Assembly: GCA_900319075.1 (NCBI GenBank) | Contig: ONMZ01000001.1 | Coordinates: 97,261 to 161,260, forward strand | Source of the DNA: an uncultured Eubacteriales bacterium | Lineage (GTDB): Bacteria; Bacillota; Clostridia; Oscillospirales; Ruminococcaceae | Reading direction: 5' to 3' | DNA: 64,000 nt | Part shown: positions 1-8,237 of the stretch, piece by piece | Position numbering within the stretch: position 1 is the stretch's first letter | How the letters are laid out: every line of letters starts with the position of its first letter | Made by a program: the position numbers and the translations under genes | The notes under the pieces: generated by a model | Told to the model about the DNA's origin: nothing | The model's input: only the letters and a program-made list of their open reading frames with translations | Databases searched by the model: none

Positions 1-478
1 CCGCCACGGATACAAGGGACACAACTATGCAAACACTGCTCTTGCAGCACAGTTTATAGCACAAAGTGACAGACCGGTCGCAGCAATCTGCTCACATGAA
101 AGTGCCCTAAACAACGGGTTAAAAATCATAGCTGACGATATTGCCAATGCAGCGGAAAACTACACAAGGTTTATTGTTATTTCAAAGAAAACACTGTGCA
201 CAGAAAAAGCGGATGTTATATCTGTTTCACTTTCGCTGCCCCATGAAAAGTCCGCACTTTACAGACTGCTGACAAAGTTTTCGGTTGCCGGTCTGAACCT
301 GACTATGATAGAATCCCGTCCTTTGGCAAACACTGATTTTGAAGCTGTTTTCTACCTTGATTTTCAGGGCAGCATACGTGATCCAAAGGTTGCGATGCTG
401 ATAAATCAGCTTGAGGACGAGCTTGGATACTTTAAATTCTTAGGGAACTACGAATACATTACGGAGGTGGAAAAATGA
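1..478 (+). CDS. pheA: Prephenate dehydratase, C-terminal part (cut by window edge)
   Basis: The open frame enters from the left edge in frame 2 and gives about 158 residues. It decarboxylates and dehydrates prephenate to phenylpyruvate in phenylalanine synthesis. The first half carries the prephenate dehydratase motif TRFIVISKK. The second half is an ACT domain with the ESRP signature (IESRP), which in this family binds phenylalanine for feedback inhibition. A chorismate mutase domain may lie upstream, but I cannot see it. The stop overlaps the start of ispF (ATGA), implying translational coupling. An aroF-type DAHP synthase follows, so aromatic amino acid functions cluster here. Confidence 0.9.
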   Translation, partial: RHGYKGHNYANTALAAQFIAQSDRPVAAICSHESALNNGLKIIADDIANAAENYTRFIVISKKTLCTEKADVISVSLSLPHEKSALYRLLTKFSVAGLNLTMIESRPLANTDFEAVFYLDFQGSIRDPKVAMLINQLEDELGYFKFLGNYEYITEVEK

Positions 479-996
479 GGATCGGACACGGTTATGATGT
501 ACATAAGCTGGTAAAAGGAAGAAAACTTATTCTCGGAGGTGTCAGGATAGTTAACGACATGGGACTTCTCGGACATTCCGATGCAGATGTGCTTACCCAC
601 GCTATAATGGATTCACTTCTCGGGTCACTTGCGTTGGGTGATATCGGAAAGCTTTTTCCGGATACAGACGAAAGATATAAAGACGCAAACAGCATTGAGC
701 TTTTAAGGCAGGTCGCAAGGCTGATCGACCAACGTGGATTCAGGATAGTAAATATTGACGCTACTATATGCGCTCAAAAACCAAAGCTTGCCGGTCACAT
801 AAACCATATGCGCCTTAATATTGCAAGAGCCTGCGCCATAGACGTTTCGCAGGTCTCGATCAAAGCTACTACCGAGGAGGGACTGGGCTTCACAGGGAAC
901 CTTGAAGGGATATCGGCTACTGCCGTGTGCCTTGTAAACGAACGCAGCGGAGGATTTTTCGGAGTTTTCACAGGAAATATGCCCTTTATGAGGTAA
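475..996 (+). CDS. ispF: 2-C-methyl-D-erythritol 2,4-cyclodiphosphate synthase
   Basis: This enzyme closes CDP-ME 2-phosphate to MEcPP with loss of CMP in the non-mevalonate isoprenoid pathway. At 173 residues it is slightly longer than the usual 156-160. The metal ligands of the family are visible as Asp8 and His10 in GHGYDVH and His42 after the HSDADV motif. The C-terminal [12 protein letters not shown] segment is also standard. The start ATG sits inside the pheA stop and is preceded by GGAGG. dxr and ispG of the same pathway lie far away at 33.6-36.8 kb on the other strand, so the pathway is split between loci. Confidence 0.97.
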   Translation: MRIGHGYDVHKLVKGRKLILGGVRIVNDMGLLGHSDADVLTHAIMDSLLGSLALGDIGKLFPDTDERYKDANSIELLRQVARLIDQRGFRIVNIDATICAQKPKLAGHINHMRLNIARACAIDVSQVSIKATTEEGLGFTGNLEGISATAVCLVNERSGGFFGVFTGNMPFMR

Positions 997-1029
997 TATG
1001 AACAAAGTGAAAATAATAAAGATCATGTC

Positions 1030-1058
1030 TTGACAAGTGTTTAAAAGAGTGATATACT
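1030..1058 (+). promoter_or_regulatory. Sigma-A type promoter for the DAHP synthase gene
   Basis: TTGACA at 1030-1035 and TATACT at 1053-1058 are separated by 17 bases. Transcription would begin near 1065, leaving a leader of about 60 bases. That leader holds a small AAAGCTT/AAGCTTT hairpin (1069-1092) and a four-codon mini-frame just before the gene. Confidence 0.85.
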
Positions 1059-1127
1059 TTAACACATAAAAGCTTAAAAGGATAAAAGCTTTAAAGCACA
1101 ACAGTAAGGAAAGGATATGTATTCAAA

Positions 1128-2147
1128 ATGATCATTATTTTCAACTCTCAAGCTACCAAGGAGAATGTTCAGGAGCTTATTGCCGATATTCATGCCAAGG
1201 GTCTTAAAACTCACCTCAGTGAAGGCGATCACACCACACTGGTCGGAATTATCGGAGATACTACAAGGCTCGATATTGACAATATAAAGAGCGCAAGCTA
1301 TATTGCCGATGTAAAAAGAGTTTCCGAGCCTTATAAAAAAGCAAACCGCAAGATGCATCCGGAGGATTCTTATATAAAGGTAACAGACAAGGTAACTTTC
1401 GGTGAAGGCATTTTCAATGTTATCGCAGGTCCTTGTTCGGTAGAAACCGAAGAGCAGATCATCGAAGTTGCACAGGACGTTAAAAAAAGCGGTGCAACAC
1501 TTCTCAGGGGCGGTGCTTTCAAGCCAAGGACTTCTCCATATTCCTTCCAGGGACTTGCCGGCGAGGGTCTGAAACTTCTTTTGGAAGCTAAAAAGGCAAC
1601 GGGTCTGCCTATTGTCACCGAGATAATGAATCTGGTTCACCTTGATATGTTCCAGGACGTAGATGTTATCCAGGTCGGTGCAAGAAATATGCAGAACTTT
1701 GACCTTCTCAAAGAGCTGGGAAAATGCAACAAACCTATCCTTTTGAAGAGAGGACTTGCAAACACCATTGAGGAGTGGCTCATGAGTGCAGAGTACATCA
1801 TGGCAGGCGGAAACGAGAACGTTATTCTTTGCGAAAGAGGAATAAGAACATTTGAGACTGCTACAAGAAACACACTTGATATTTCCGCTGTTCCCATGCT
1901 CAAGCATAAGACTCACCTGCCGGTCATCATTGACCCGAGCCATGCAACAGGCATCTCATGGATGGTTCCTCCGCTGGCAAAAACTGCGGTCAGCGCAGGT
2001 GCAGACGGAATAATGGTCGAGGTACACAATGACCCGCCGAAGGCTTGGTGCGACGGTGCACAGTCACTTAATCCAAAACAGTTTGACGATCTGATGACAG
2101 ATCTTAAACGCAGAGTTGAATTTGAAGGCAAGAAATTCTACATCTGA
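1128..2147 (+). CDS. aroF: 3-deoxy-7-phosphoheptulonate (DAHP) synthase, type I-beta
   Basis: The enzyme condenses phosphoenolpyruvate and erythrose 4-phosphate in the first step of the shikimate pathway. The 339 residues have the AroF/AroH-like layout: an N-terminal ferredoxin-like regulatory domain (about 1-70), then the TIM barrel. Conserved barrel motifs are AGPCSVE, RGGAFKPRTSPYSFQG, QVGARNMQN, LLKRG, ILCERGIRTFE, DPSHATG and GADGIMVEVH. In this class the N-terminal domain can mediate feedback control. It follows ispF but has its own promoter, and a strong terminator follows it. The ribosome site AAGGAAAGGA sits rather far from this ATG and fits a preceding mini-frame better. Confidence 0.96.
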   Translation: MIIIFNSQATKENVQELIADIHAKGLKTHLSEGDHTTLVGIIGDTTRLDIDNIKSASYIADVKRVSEPYKKANRKMHPEDSYIKVTDKVTFGEGIFNVIAGPCSVETEEQIIEVAQDVKKSGATLLRGGAFKPRTSPYSFQGLAGEGLKLLLEAKKATGLPIVTEIMNLVHLDMFQDVDVIQVGARNMQNFDLLKELGKCNKPILLKRGLANTIEEWLMSAEYIMAGGNENVILCERGIRTFETATRNTLDISAVPMLKHKTHLPVIIDPSHATGISWMVPPLAKTAVSAGADGIMVEVHNDPPKAWCDGAQSLNPKQFDDLMTDLKRRVEFEGKKFYI

Positions 2148-2155
2148 TATTATTC

Positions 2156-2190
2156 AGCCCGCTTAACTTTTTAAGCGGGCTTTGCTTTTA
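2156..2190 (+). terminator. Rho-independent terminator after DAHP synthase
   Basis: Perfect 10-base stem AGCCCGCTTA / TAAGCGGGCT with a 6-base loop, followed by TTGCTTTT. It separates the aromatic genes from the sigma factor operon. Confidence 0.9.
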
Positions 2191-2249
2191 AAATGTGACA
2201 TTGAAAACAGATATTCCGTCTTTATGTTCAAGAGAGCGAGGTGAAGGAT

Positions 2250-2804
2250 ATGGAGGACGAGAAAATAGTTGAACTGTTTTTAAAGAGGTCTCAGCAGGCT
2301 CTGAACGAGACTAAGGAAAAATACAATACATATTGTACAGTTATAAGCTCAAATATTCTTTCAGACAAACAGGATACAGAGGAATGCTTAAACGACGCAT
2401 ATCTGAAGCTTTGGAACAGCGTACCTCCGGAAAAGCCTAAATCCCTCAAAGCGTATTTGGGCCGGATCGTGCGTAATCTATCCCTTGACAGACTGGAAAA
2501 GAACCGGGCACAGAAACGTGGAGGTGGTCGTGCCGAGGCTGTTTTTGAGGAGCTGTCCGGATTGATCGGCACATCAAATATACAGATATCCGAAACCCTT
2601 GCAATACGTGAGGCTGTAAACGACTTTTTGAGAGGACTTGACAAAGAATCAAGAGTTATATTCGTGCAAAGGTACTGGTATTTTTGCTCCATAAAGGAGA
2701 TCGCTTCACAAATGGAAATAACGGAGAGCAAGGTCAAGATGCGGCTTTCACGAACAAAGGAAAAGCTGCGTAAACATTTACAAAAGGAGGGATTTGACAT
2801 ATGA
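2250..2804 (+). CDS. RNA polymerase sigma factor, sigma-70 family, ECF-like
   Basis: About 184 residues with the two-domain ECF layout. The region 2 helix is seen as DTEECLNDAYLKLWNSVPP and LKAYLGRIVRNLSLDRLEK (about 48-90). The region 4 helix-turn-helix is seen as KEIASQMEITESKVKMRLSRTKEKLR (about 145-175). It would direct RNA polymerase to a dedicated promoter set. I chose the ATG at 2250 because AGGTGAAGG lies 3-5 bases before it; a GTG at 2241 is the alternative. Its stop overlaps the start of the next gene (ATGA), which fits a sigma/anti-sigma pair. No self-recognised promoter could be identified upstream. Confidence 0.88.
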   Translation: MEDEKIVELFLKRSQQALNETKEKYNTYCTVISSNILSDKQDTEECLNDAYLKLWNSVPPEKPKSLKAYLGRIVRNLSLDRLEKNRAQKRGGGRAEAVFEELSGLIGTSNIQISETLAIREAVNDFLRGLDKESRVIFVQRYWYFCSIKEIASQMEITESKVKMRLSRTKEKLRKHLQKEGFDI

Positions 2805-3955
2805 ACGAGCTTAATTTTGCAAGGCTTCTGGGCGGCATAGACGATGATCTCATAACCGAAGCCACACCCGAAAAGAGAATAATCGTCAAGACCTTCTCTT
2901 GGAAATATGCCGCAGTCGCATCAAGTATAGCTTTAGTGTTCTGTTTCCTGGCAATGGCTCTGGTGTTCAGCAGAAAAGATGTGGACACAGCTTCGGAAAG
3001 TGCGGATGCCTCTGTGACAGAGGAAACTGAGTACGAGAAAAAGACAGTTAAAAAAGACGACAGCTCAAAAAAAGCGGACATAGATGAGCCGTTCTCGGGT
3101 ACATTGCATGAAAGGATCAATAAGATCGCTTTTTATAACTTTTCAACTTATGAAAAATTCAATGTAACAGAATTCACAGGCACACACAAATATATCAAGG
3201 ATGATATGTTAGATAAGCAACTCTATGAAAACTACTACGATTCTCGTAATATTAGTATGACAAATACAACTACAAATATATACAAAATAAAAGATATTAC
3301 CAGAGAAGTAGCGATCGCAGTTGACCTGATAGATTTGACGCCATTATTTGATGAATTGGAAAGAAGCGGCTTGAATCCGGAACAAAGAGATGAGGCTCAG
3401 ATAGATTATATCCGCAAACATAAGCCGGATTCCGAAGAAGGATACTACATTTATATCAACGAGGATTACAAACCTAAAACTTTGTATCAGCTGGGATTTG
3501 AAACTGCTCTGAAACAGTACGGTTCCTATGGATCTGCATATTACTATACCGACGGCGGTAAAACTATTGAGTTCCAGGGGCTTGACAAGCAGAAGGTGTG
3601 GGATATACTTTTTGAAGATGGTCAGAAGTGTACTGTTGTGGAAGATCCCGACAAGCTGCTTTTGAACGGCGAGTTCAAAAAAAAGCTGGATATAAGCACC
3701 AATATCCCCGTACTTGGCTGCGAGAACAAAAGTATATCCATTAGCGAAAACGGCTATCTTTTCACCAACATTCTTAATAAGGCATTGATATTCAACATCG
3801 GTGAGGAAAAGGCGAAAAACATTATAGATTACGTTAAGAACAACTGCAAAGGCTACGAGCTTGTTTACCGGGAAGGTGACAACAGCGAAAATGCCGAAAA
3901 TGCAAGTGAACAAAAGGAAGGATCCGGGACAGACGAGAGCAAAACGGGTGTGTAA
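2801..3955 (+). CDS. Membrane-anchored protein paired with ECF sigma factor (putative anti-sigma factor)
   Basis: 384 residues, not recognised by family. The N-terminal 35 residues are cytoplasmic-like and contain LLGGIDDDLITEA, a kind of motif common in proteins encoded directly after Firmicutes ECF sigma genes. One hydrophobic segment (about 36-56) follows. The remainder is a large, Tyr- and Lys-rich extracellular domain with an acidic, low-complexity C-terminus. There are no obvious catalytic motifs. Overlap with the sigma gene and the single-pass topology suggest it holds the sigma factor at the membrane and senses something outside; that role is inferred from position only. Confidence 0.7.
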   Translation: MNELNFARLLGGIDDDLITEATPEKRIIVKTFSWKYAAVASSIALVFCFLAMALVFSRKDVDTASESADASVTEETEYEKKTVKKDDSSKKADIDEPFSGTLHERINKIAFYNFSTYEKFNVTEFTGTHKYIKDDMLDKQLYENYYDSRNISMTNTTTNIYKIKDITREVAIAVDLIDLTPLFDELERSGLNPEQRDEAQIDYIRKHKPDSEEGYYIYINEDYKPKTLYQLGFETALKQYGSYGSAYYYTDGGKTIEFQGLDKQKVWDILFEDGQKCTVVEDPDKLLLNGEFKKKLDISTNIPVLGCENKSISISENGYLFTNILNKALIFNIGEEKAKNIIDYVKNNCKGYELVYREGDNSENAENASEQKEGSGTDESKTGV

Positions 3956-3960
3956 ATGTA

Positions 3961-4000
3961 AAAACGGACTGCTGCAACAATGCAACAGTCCGTTTTACTT
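3961..4000. terminator. Bidirectional terminator between convergent genes
   Basis: AAAACGGACTG pairs with CAGTCCGTTTT (11 bases), with a second small TGCA/TGCA pairing inside the loop. T-rich sequence follows on both strands, so it can end both the sigma operon and the transketolase operon. Confidence 0.9.
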
Positions 4001-4047
4001 TTTATTAGTTTATCAAACAGCGTTACTGCTCTTTCAGAACACCCGGC

Positions 4048-4995
4048 TTACTTGTTGTTTAATGCTTCTTTTACGGTTTTTACGATGTTATCCGAGCTTA
4101 AACCAAATTTCTTCAGAAGTTCAACAGCAGGGCCTGAATAACCAAACTCGTCATTTACACCGATCTTGATTACTCTGGTAGGATAATTTTCACTCAGCAC
4201 ATCACAAACTGCTTCCCCAAGACCGCCGATAACGCTATGCTCCTCTACGGTGATGACAAGGCCTGTATTCTTTGCAGAGTTAATGATAATATCCTTATCA
4301 ATAGGCTTGATGGTGTGAATATTTATTACATCCGCCTCAATGCCTTCATCTGCAAGTATCTTTGCTGCTTGGACAGCTTCATATACCATTAAGCCGGTTG
4401 CAACAATAGTAATATCCTTACCTTCACGGAGCTTTATTCCCTTTCCTATCTCAAATGAATAGTTTTGTGGATCGTTAAATACCGGGACTGCCAGCCTGCC
4501 CAGTCTCATATACACAGGACCTGTATATTCGATAGCTGCTTTTACAGCTGCTCTTGCCTCGGTATCGTCCGCAGGATTTATTATTACCATTCCCGGTATA
4601 GTTCTCATCAAGGCGATATCCTCGTTGCACTGATGTGTAGCGCCGTCTTCACCTACAGATATTCCTGCATGGGTCGCTCCGATCTTTACATTAAGATGCG
4701 GATAACCAATAGAGTTTCTGACCTGCTCAAACGCTCTTCCCGCAGCAAACATAGCAAAGCTTGAAACAAAGGGTATCTTCCCTGTTGCAGCCATTCCGGC
4801 AGCAACACCCATCATATTTGCCTCTGCAATTCCACAGTCAAAAAATCTATCGGGAAATTTCTTTTGAAAAATACAGGTTTTTGTTGCTGCTGCAAGGTCG
4901 GCGTCAAAAACATAAAGGTTTTCGTACTTATCGCCAAGTTCAGCCAGGGCATTACCGTAGCTTTCTCTTGTGGCTATTTTCTTTACGTTTTCCAT
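4048..4995 (-). CDS. Transketolase, C-terminal subunit
   Basis: 315 residues matching the pyrimidine-binding and C-terminal domains of transketolase; the thiamine-diphosphate domain is the next gene upstream. Visible features are the FDCGIAEANMMGVAAGMA segment with the catalytic glutamate, and the SVGEDGATHQ and EEHSVIGGLGEAV motifs. The two subunits together move two-carbon units in the non-oxidative pentose phosphate pathway and so supply erythrose 4-phosphate for the shikimate route. The split form is common in Clostridia and is not a frameshift: each half has its own start, with 5 bases between the genes. Confidence 0.95.
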   Translation of the reverse strand: MENVKKIATRESYGNALAELGDKYENLYVFDADLAAATKTCIFQKKFPDRFFDCGIAEANMMGVAAGMAATGKIPFVSSFAMFAAGRAFEQVRNSIGYPHLNVKIGATHAGISVGEDGATHQCNEDIALMRTIPGMVIINPADDTEARAAVKAAIEYTGPVYMRLGRLAVPVFNDPQNYSFEIGKGIKLREGKDITIVATGLMVYEAVQAAKILADEGIEADVINIHTIKPIDKDIIINSAKNTGLVITVEEHSVIGGLGEAVCDVLSENYPTRVIKIGVNDEFGYSGPAVELLKKFGLSSDNIVKTVKEALNNK

Positions 4996-5000
4996 ATCTC

Positions 5001-5843
5001 TTAACCCTCCAGTTCTTTAAGCTTGGCAGAAAGCTCAGCCATAGCCTGATCATACTGTTCTTTATTAGGAGCAGCTCCGTGCCAGGAGGCAACGTTTTCC
5101 ATAAAAGAAACGCCCTTACCCTTAACGCTGTTCATGATTATGACCACAGGCTGTCCGGTGATGCTTTCAGCCTCGTCAAAAGCTTTTTCAATAGACTCAA
5201 AGTCGTGAGCATCTACATTTTTGATCGTATGCCAGCCAAAGGATTCAAACTTATCGGCAATAGGATAAACGCTCATTACATTTTCGACCTTACCGTCGAT
5301 CTGCAAGCCGTTATTATCCACCACAGCAACAAGATTATCAAGTTTATAGTGAGCGGCAAACATCGCTGCCTCCCAGACCTGACCCTCCTGTATCTCTCCA
5401 TCGCCAAGCACCGTATAGACCTTATATGTATCGCTTGTTATCTTACCGGAAAGCGCCATTCCGCAAGCCACGGAAATACCTTGTCCAAGCGAGCCGGAGG
5501 ACATATCGATGCCGGGGGTATTTATACAAGGATGTCCTTGCAGCATTGCTCCGATATGGCGAAGGGATCTTATCTCATCTTTTGAGAAAAATCCTTTCTC
5601 CGCCAGTGCTGCATAAAGCGCAGGGGCTGTATGACCTTTAGAAAGGACAAATCTGTCTCTTGACGGCTCGTCAGGTTTATCAGGGTAAATATTCATCTTT
5701 GCAAAATAAAGATAAGCCACAAGATCAGATATAGAAAGAGATCCTCCCGGGTGTCCGGAACGGGCATTATATGTTCCCTCGATCACTCCCATACGGATCT
5801 TGCACGCAGCGATCTCAAGCTTTTTTTTCAATAATTCATCCAT
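5001..5843 (-). CDS. Transketolase, N-terminal (thiamine diphosphate-binding) subunit
   Basis: 280 residues covering the N-terminal domain of transketolase. GHPGGSLS, SKGHTAPALYAAL and SGSLGQGISVACGMA are standard. The GDGEIQEGQVWEA to VVDNNGLQ stretch is the GDG(X)nN thiamine-diphosphate/metal site. It forms a heterotetramer-like enzyme with the neighbouring C-terminal subunit. A well-placed AGG-rich ribosome site precedes ATG. The pair is followed by a strong terminator and preceded by a HAD phosphatase gene 15 bases away, so probably one transcript. Confidence 0.95.
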   Translation of the reverse strand: MDELLKKKLEIAACKIRMGVIEGTYNARSGHPGGSLSISDLVAYLYFAKMNIYPDKPDEPSRDRFVLSKGHTAPALYAALAEKGFFSKDEIRSLRHIGAMLQGHPCINTPGIDMSSGSLGQGISVACGMALSGKITSDTYKVYTVLGDGEIQEGQVWEAAMFAAHYKLDNLVAVVDNNGLQIDGKVENVMSVYPIADKFESFGWHTIKNVDAHDFESIEKAFDEAESITGQPVVIIMNSVKGKGVSFMENVASWHGAAPNKEQYDQAMAELSAKLKELEG

Positions 5844-5858
5844 ACTTTAACCTCCGTT

Positions 5859-6680
5859 TTATGCTTTACATCTATCAAAAATTATATCAATAACTTTAGC
5901 AATAGCATCCTCTTCACAGGACTCTTCAAGGATAATATCAGATGCAGATCTAACTTCATCTCCTGCATTTGACGGACATATCCCTACATCCGCTTCCATT
6001 ATCATTTCAAGGTCATTATTATAATCACCAACAGCAACAAATGTATGATCCTGCATATTACAAACTTCTCTCATCATTTTAAGAGCTGAGCCTTTTGAGA
6101 TGTTCTGGGGTAGGATCTCATAGTATTCAGGTGCCGAGCGCACAAAGTCAATGCCCTTGAAATCATGTGCTTTGACATATTCTATAAGGCTCTCCATTTT
6201 GTCATATTCAACGGCAAAAAGCACCTTATACCAATTGTCCGGAATGCTGTTGATATCTGTTATTACCGCATCGGAGATCTTACAGATCTCAAGGTGGCGT
6301 TTTTCAAGAGGAGTAAGCCGTGGAACATAAACATTTTCAAGTTTAAGCACCTCACACCCCACATCTTTGTTATCTGCAAGTATCTGGGAAACTATCTGTT
6401 TTGTTCCACATGGAACATAAACATCATAGATCTGTACATTGTTATTTATATCATAGATCATTCCGCCATTGCACATTATGATCGGACAATTGACATTAAC
6501 AATATCAAAATAAGGACGTGAAGCCTGCAGCGACCTGCCGGTAGCTATTGAAAAATGGCCTCCGGCTTTACAAAATCTCTCTACTGCATCCAGGGACTTT
6601 TTCCCCGGTATTTTGCTTGCCGGTAGGAATGTTCCGTCCATATCGGTTACAAGGACCACTTTTTTAATATCTTCAAACAT
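5859..6680 (-). CDS. HAD superfamily hydrolase, Cof type
   Basis: 273 residues. The N-terminal VLVTDMDGTFL is the DxDGT nucleophile motif of HAD phosphatases. SIATGRS is motif II. ISKGSALK supplies the motif III lysine, and VGDYNNDLEMI is the motif IV acidic pair. The long insert between motifs II and III is the C2 cap of the Cof group. These usually remove phosphate from small sugar phosphates or cofactors; the substrate here is unknown. It lies between rluD and transketolase with short gaps (8 and 15 bases), so it is co-transcribed with both. Confidence 0.9.
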   Translation of the reverse strand: MFEDIKKVVLVTDMDGTFLPASKIPGKKSLDAVERFCKAGGHFSIATGRSLQASRPYFDIVNVNCPIIMCNGGMIYDINNNVQIYDVYVPCGTKQIVSQILADNKDVGCEVLKLENVYVPRLTPLEKRHLEICKISDAVITDINSIPDNWYKVLFAVEYDKMESLIEYVKAHDFKGIDFVRSAPEYYEILPQNISKGSALKMMREVCNMQDHTFVAVGDYNNDLEMIMEADVGICPSNAGDEVRSASDIILEESCEEDAIAKVIDIIFDRCKA

Positions 6681-6688
6681 AATTTTCC

Positions 6689-7603
6689 TCAGCTGATCTT
6701 TTTGAGCTTACCGATTATTTTCACAAAATAATCGGGCAGTTCACTGTCAAACTCCATATACTCACCACTTGAAGGGTGTACAAAACCGATCTTTTTAGCA
6801 TGGAGGCACTGTCCTTGGACTCCTTTAACAGGTTTTCCGTATACATCGTCGCCATAAACTGCATGACCGATATATGCACAATGCACTCTGATCTGATGTG
6901 TTCTGCCGGTTTCAAGCCGAAATCTTACAAGTGAAAACTGTCCAAACTCATCTATCACTTCATAGTGTGTAACAGCGTCCTTTGAATTTGTATCGCAAAC
7001 ACACATTTTCTTTCTGTCGTATTTACTTCTTCCGATGGGAGCGTGCACAGTGCCCGTCTTTTCGGAGAATCGACCTGTGACCACAGCACAGTACTCCCTC
7101 GTGAAACTATGCGCTTTTATCTGCCGGGCAAGGTCATTATGTGCATCGTCGTTTTTAGCCACAATAAGGAGACCACTTGTATTCTTATCTATCCTATGGA
7201 CAATACCCGGTCTTATTACTCCGTTAATCGAGGAAAGCCTGCCCTTGCAATGGTATAACAGCGCATTTACAAGTGTCCCGCTGTAATTGCCGGCAGCAGG
7301 ATGCACAACCATACCTTTGGGTTTATTGACAACTAAAAGGTCATTATCCTCATAAAATATTTCCAGGGAAATATTTTCAGGCTCAACATCAAGCTCAACG
7401 GGATCGGGCTGACTTACCAGGATCTTGTCACCCCGCCTGAGCTTATAATTCTTTTGTATTAAAACAGAATTACAAGTCACAAAGCCGCTGTCAATAAGTT
7501 TTTGCACACTGCTGCGTGTTAAAGAAGGCTCACTGTCAGAAATGAATTTGTCGATCCTTGAGCCGACATCCTTTTCTTCTGCGGTAAAACAGAGTTCAGT
7601 CAT
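6689..7603 (-). CDS. rluD: Ribosomal large-subunit pseudouridine synthase, RluD family
   Basis: 304 residues. An N-terminal S4 RNA-binding domain (about 13-75) is followed by the RluA-type catalytic domain. The catalytic aspartate lies in the HRIDKNTSGLL motif. VVNKPKGMVVHP and ETGRTHQIRVH are further signatures. It converts specific uridines in 23S rRNA to pseudouridine. Exact target sites in Firmicutes paralogues are not fixed, so the symbol is by family. The start overlaps the end of lspA by 8 bases, the usual lspA-rluD coupling. Confidence 0.93.
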   Translation of the reverse strand: MTELCFTAEEKDVGSRIDKFISDSEPSLTRSSVQKLIDSGFVTCNSVLIQKNYKLRRGDKILVSQPDPVELDVEPENISLEIFYEDNDLLVVNKPKGMVVHPAAGNYSGTLVNALLYHCKGRLSSINGVIRPGIVHRIDKNTSGLLIVAKNDDAHNDLARQIKAHSFTREYCAVVTGRFSEKTGTVHAPIGRSKYDRKKMCVCDTNSKDAVTHYEVIDEFGQFSLVRFRLETGRTHQIRVHCAYIGHAVYGDDVYGKPVKGVQGQCLHAKKIGFVHPSSGEYMEFDSELPDYFVKIIGKLKKIS

Positions 7604-8129
7604 CGTTTTCCTCCGCAGCCTTCACTGTGTCTTCGGTTTTTTCATTCTCTGTTTCCGTGTTTTTTTTGCCCGAATCATCCAGGAATATAATATAAACCGC
7701 AAACAGTATTGCGCCAACAACTACACAGATATCGGCAAAGTTAAACACAGGAAAGTTGAAAGGCTCAAATTTTATATAATCAATAACTTCTTTCAATCTT
7801 ATTCTATCGATCAGATTACCCAGTCCGCCTGCAATAAGCATAGCCAGCGAAACAAGCTGAAGCTTGCGGGAATTTCTCTGTCTGTACATATAATAAACAC
7901 CCAGAGCGCAGATCACAACAGGCAGACCGATCAAAAACCATGTCTTTCCTTCCATTATACTCCACGCTGCGCCGCTGTTTCTGACATGATTAAGACTAAA
8001 AAGCTTAAAATCGCCAAATTTGACCACTTCTACAACGCTTCCGATCTCAAGATTAGCGTTTACGATTATTTTTATTATCTGATCCACAGCGATAAGACCG
8101 GCAGCAATTATAAGTGAGATTACAAACAT
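7596..8129 (-). CDS. lspA: Lipoprotein signal peptidase (signal peptidase II)
   Basis: About 177 residues with four hydrophobic segments. It cleaves the signal peptide of diacylglyceryl-modified prolipoproteins in the membrane. The two catalytic aspartates are visible in the GNLIDR and FNFADICV motifs. NSGAAW is also conserved. I chose the internal ATG at 8129, just before FVISLI, because GGAAGGAAG lies 4-6 bases before it. The longer frame adds an unlikely hydrophilic extension. The C-terminal tail (about 30 residues, Glu/Lys-rich) extends beyond the usual family length. A terminator-like hairpin separates it from divIVA. Confidence 0.95.
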   Translation of the reverse strand: MFVISLIIAAGLIAVDQIIKIIVNANLEIGSVVEVVKFGDFKLFSLNHVRNSGAAWSIMEGKTWFLIGLPVVICALGVYYMYRQRNSRKLQLVSLAMLIAGGLGNLIDRIRLKEVIDYIKFEPFNFPVFNFADICVVVGAILFAVYIIFLDDSGKKNTETENEKTEDTVKAAEENDD

Positions 8130-8180
8130 TCTATCTTCCTTCCGCAGGGACGGACAAAAGCTTATCCGCGTTGTACAAAC

Positions 8181-8225
8181 CATTAAAAGGCTCTGTATTC
8201 AAACCAGTATGTTTGTTACAGAGCC
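8181..8225 (-). terminator. Probable terminator after divIVA
   Basis: On the minus strand GGCTCTGTA pairs with TACAGAGCC, with a second CAAAC/GTTTG pairing inside the loop. TTTTAATGG follows, a short U-run. It would partly or fully separate divIVA from lspA. Confidence 0.65.
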
Positions 8226-8237
8226 AATTAGAATTTA

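Noticed and set aside
1074-1943. A minus-strand frame of 289 codons opposite the DAHP synthase gene
   Set aside because: The DAHP synthase frame has all family motifs; the antisense frame is Cys/Phe-rich noise.
2190-2249. A self-recognised ECF promoter before the sigma factor gene
   Set aside because: Short matches (TGAAAAC and CGTC) are too close together to form a -35/-10 pair.
4048-5843. Transketolase as a frameshifted gene
   Set aside because: Each half has its own start and ribosome site, and the break lies at the normal subunit border.
8181-8225. The hairpin before lspA as a riboswitch
   Set aside because: It is a simple stem with a U-run and no larger conserved architecture, so a terminator is enough.
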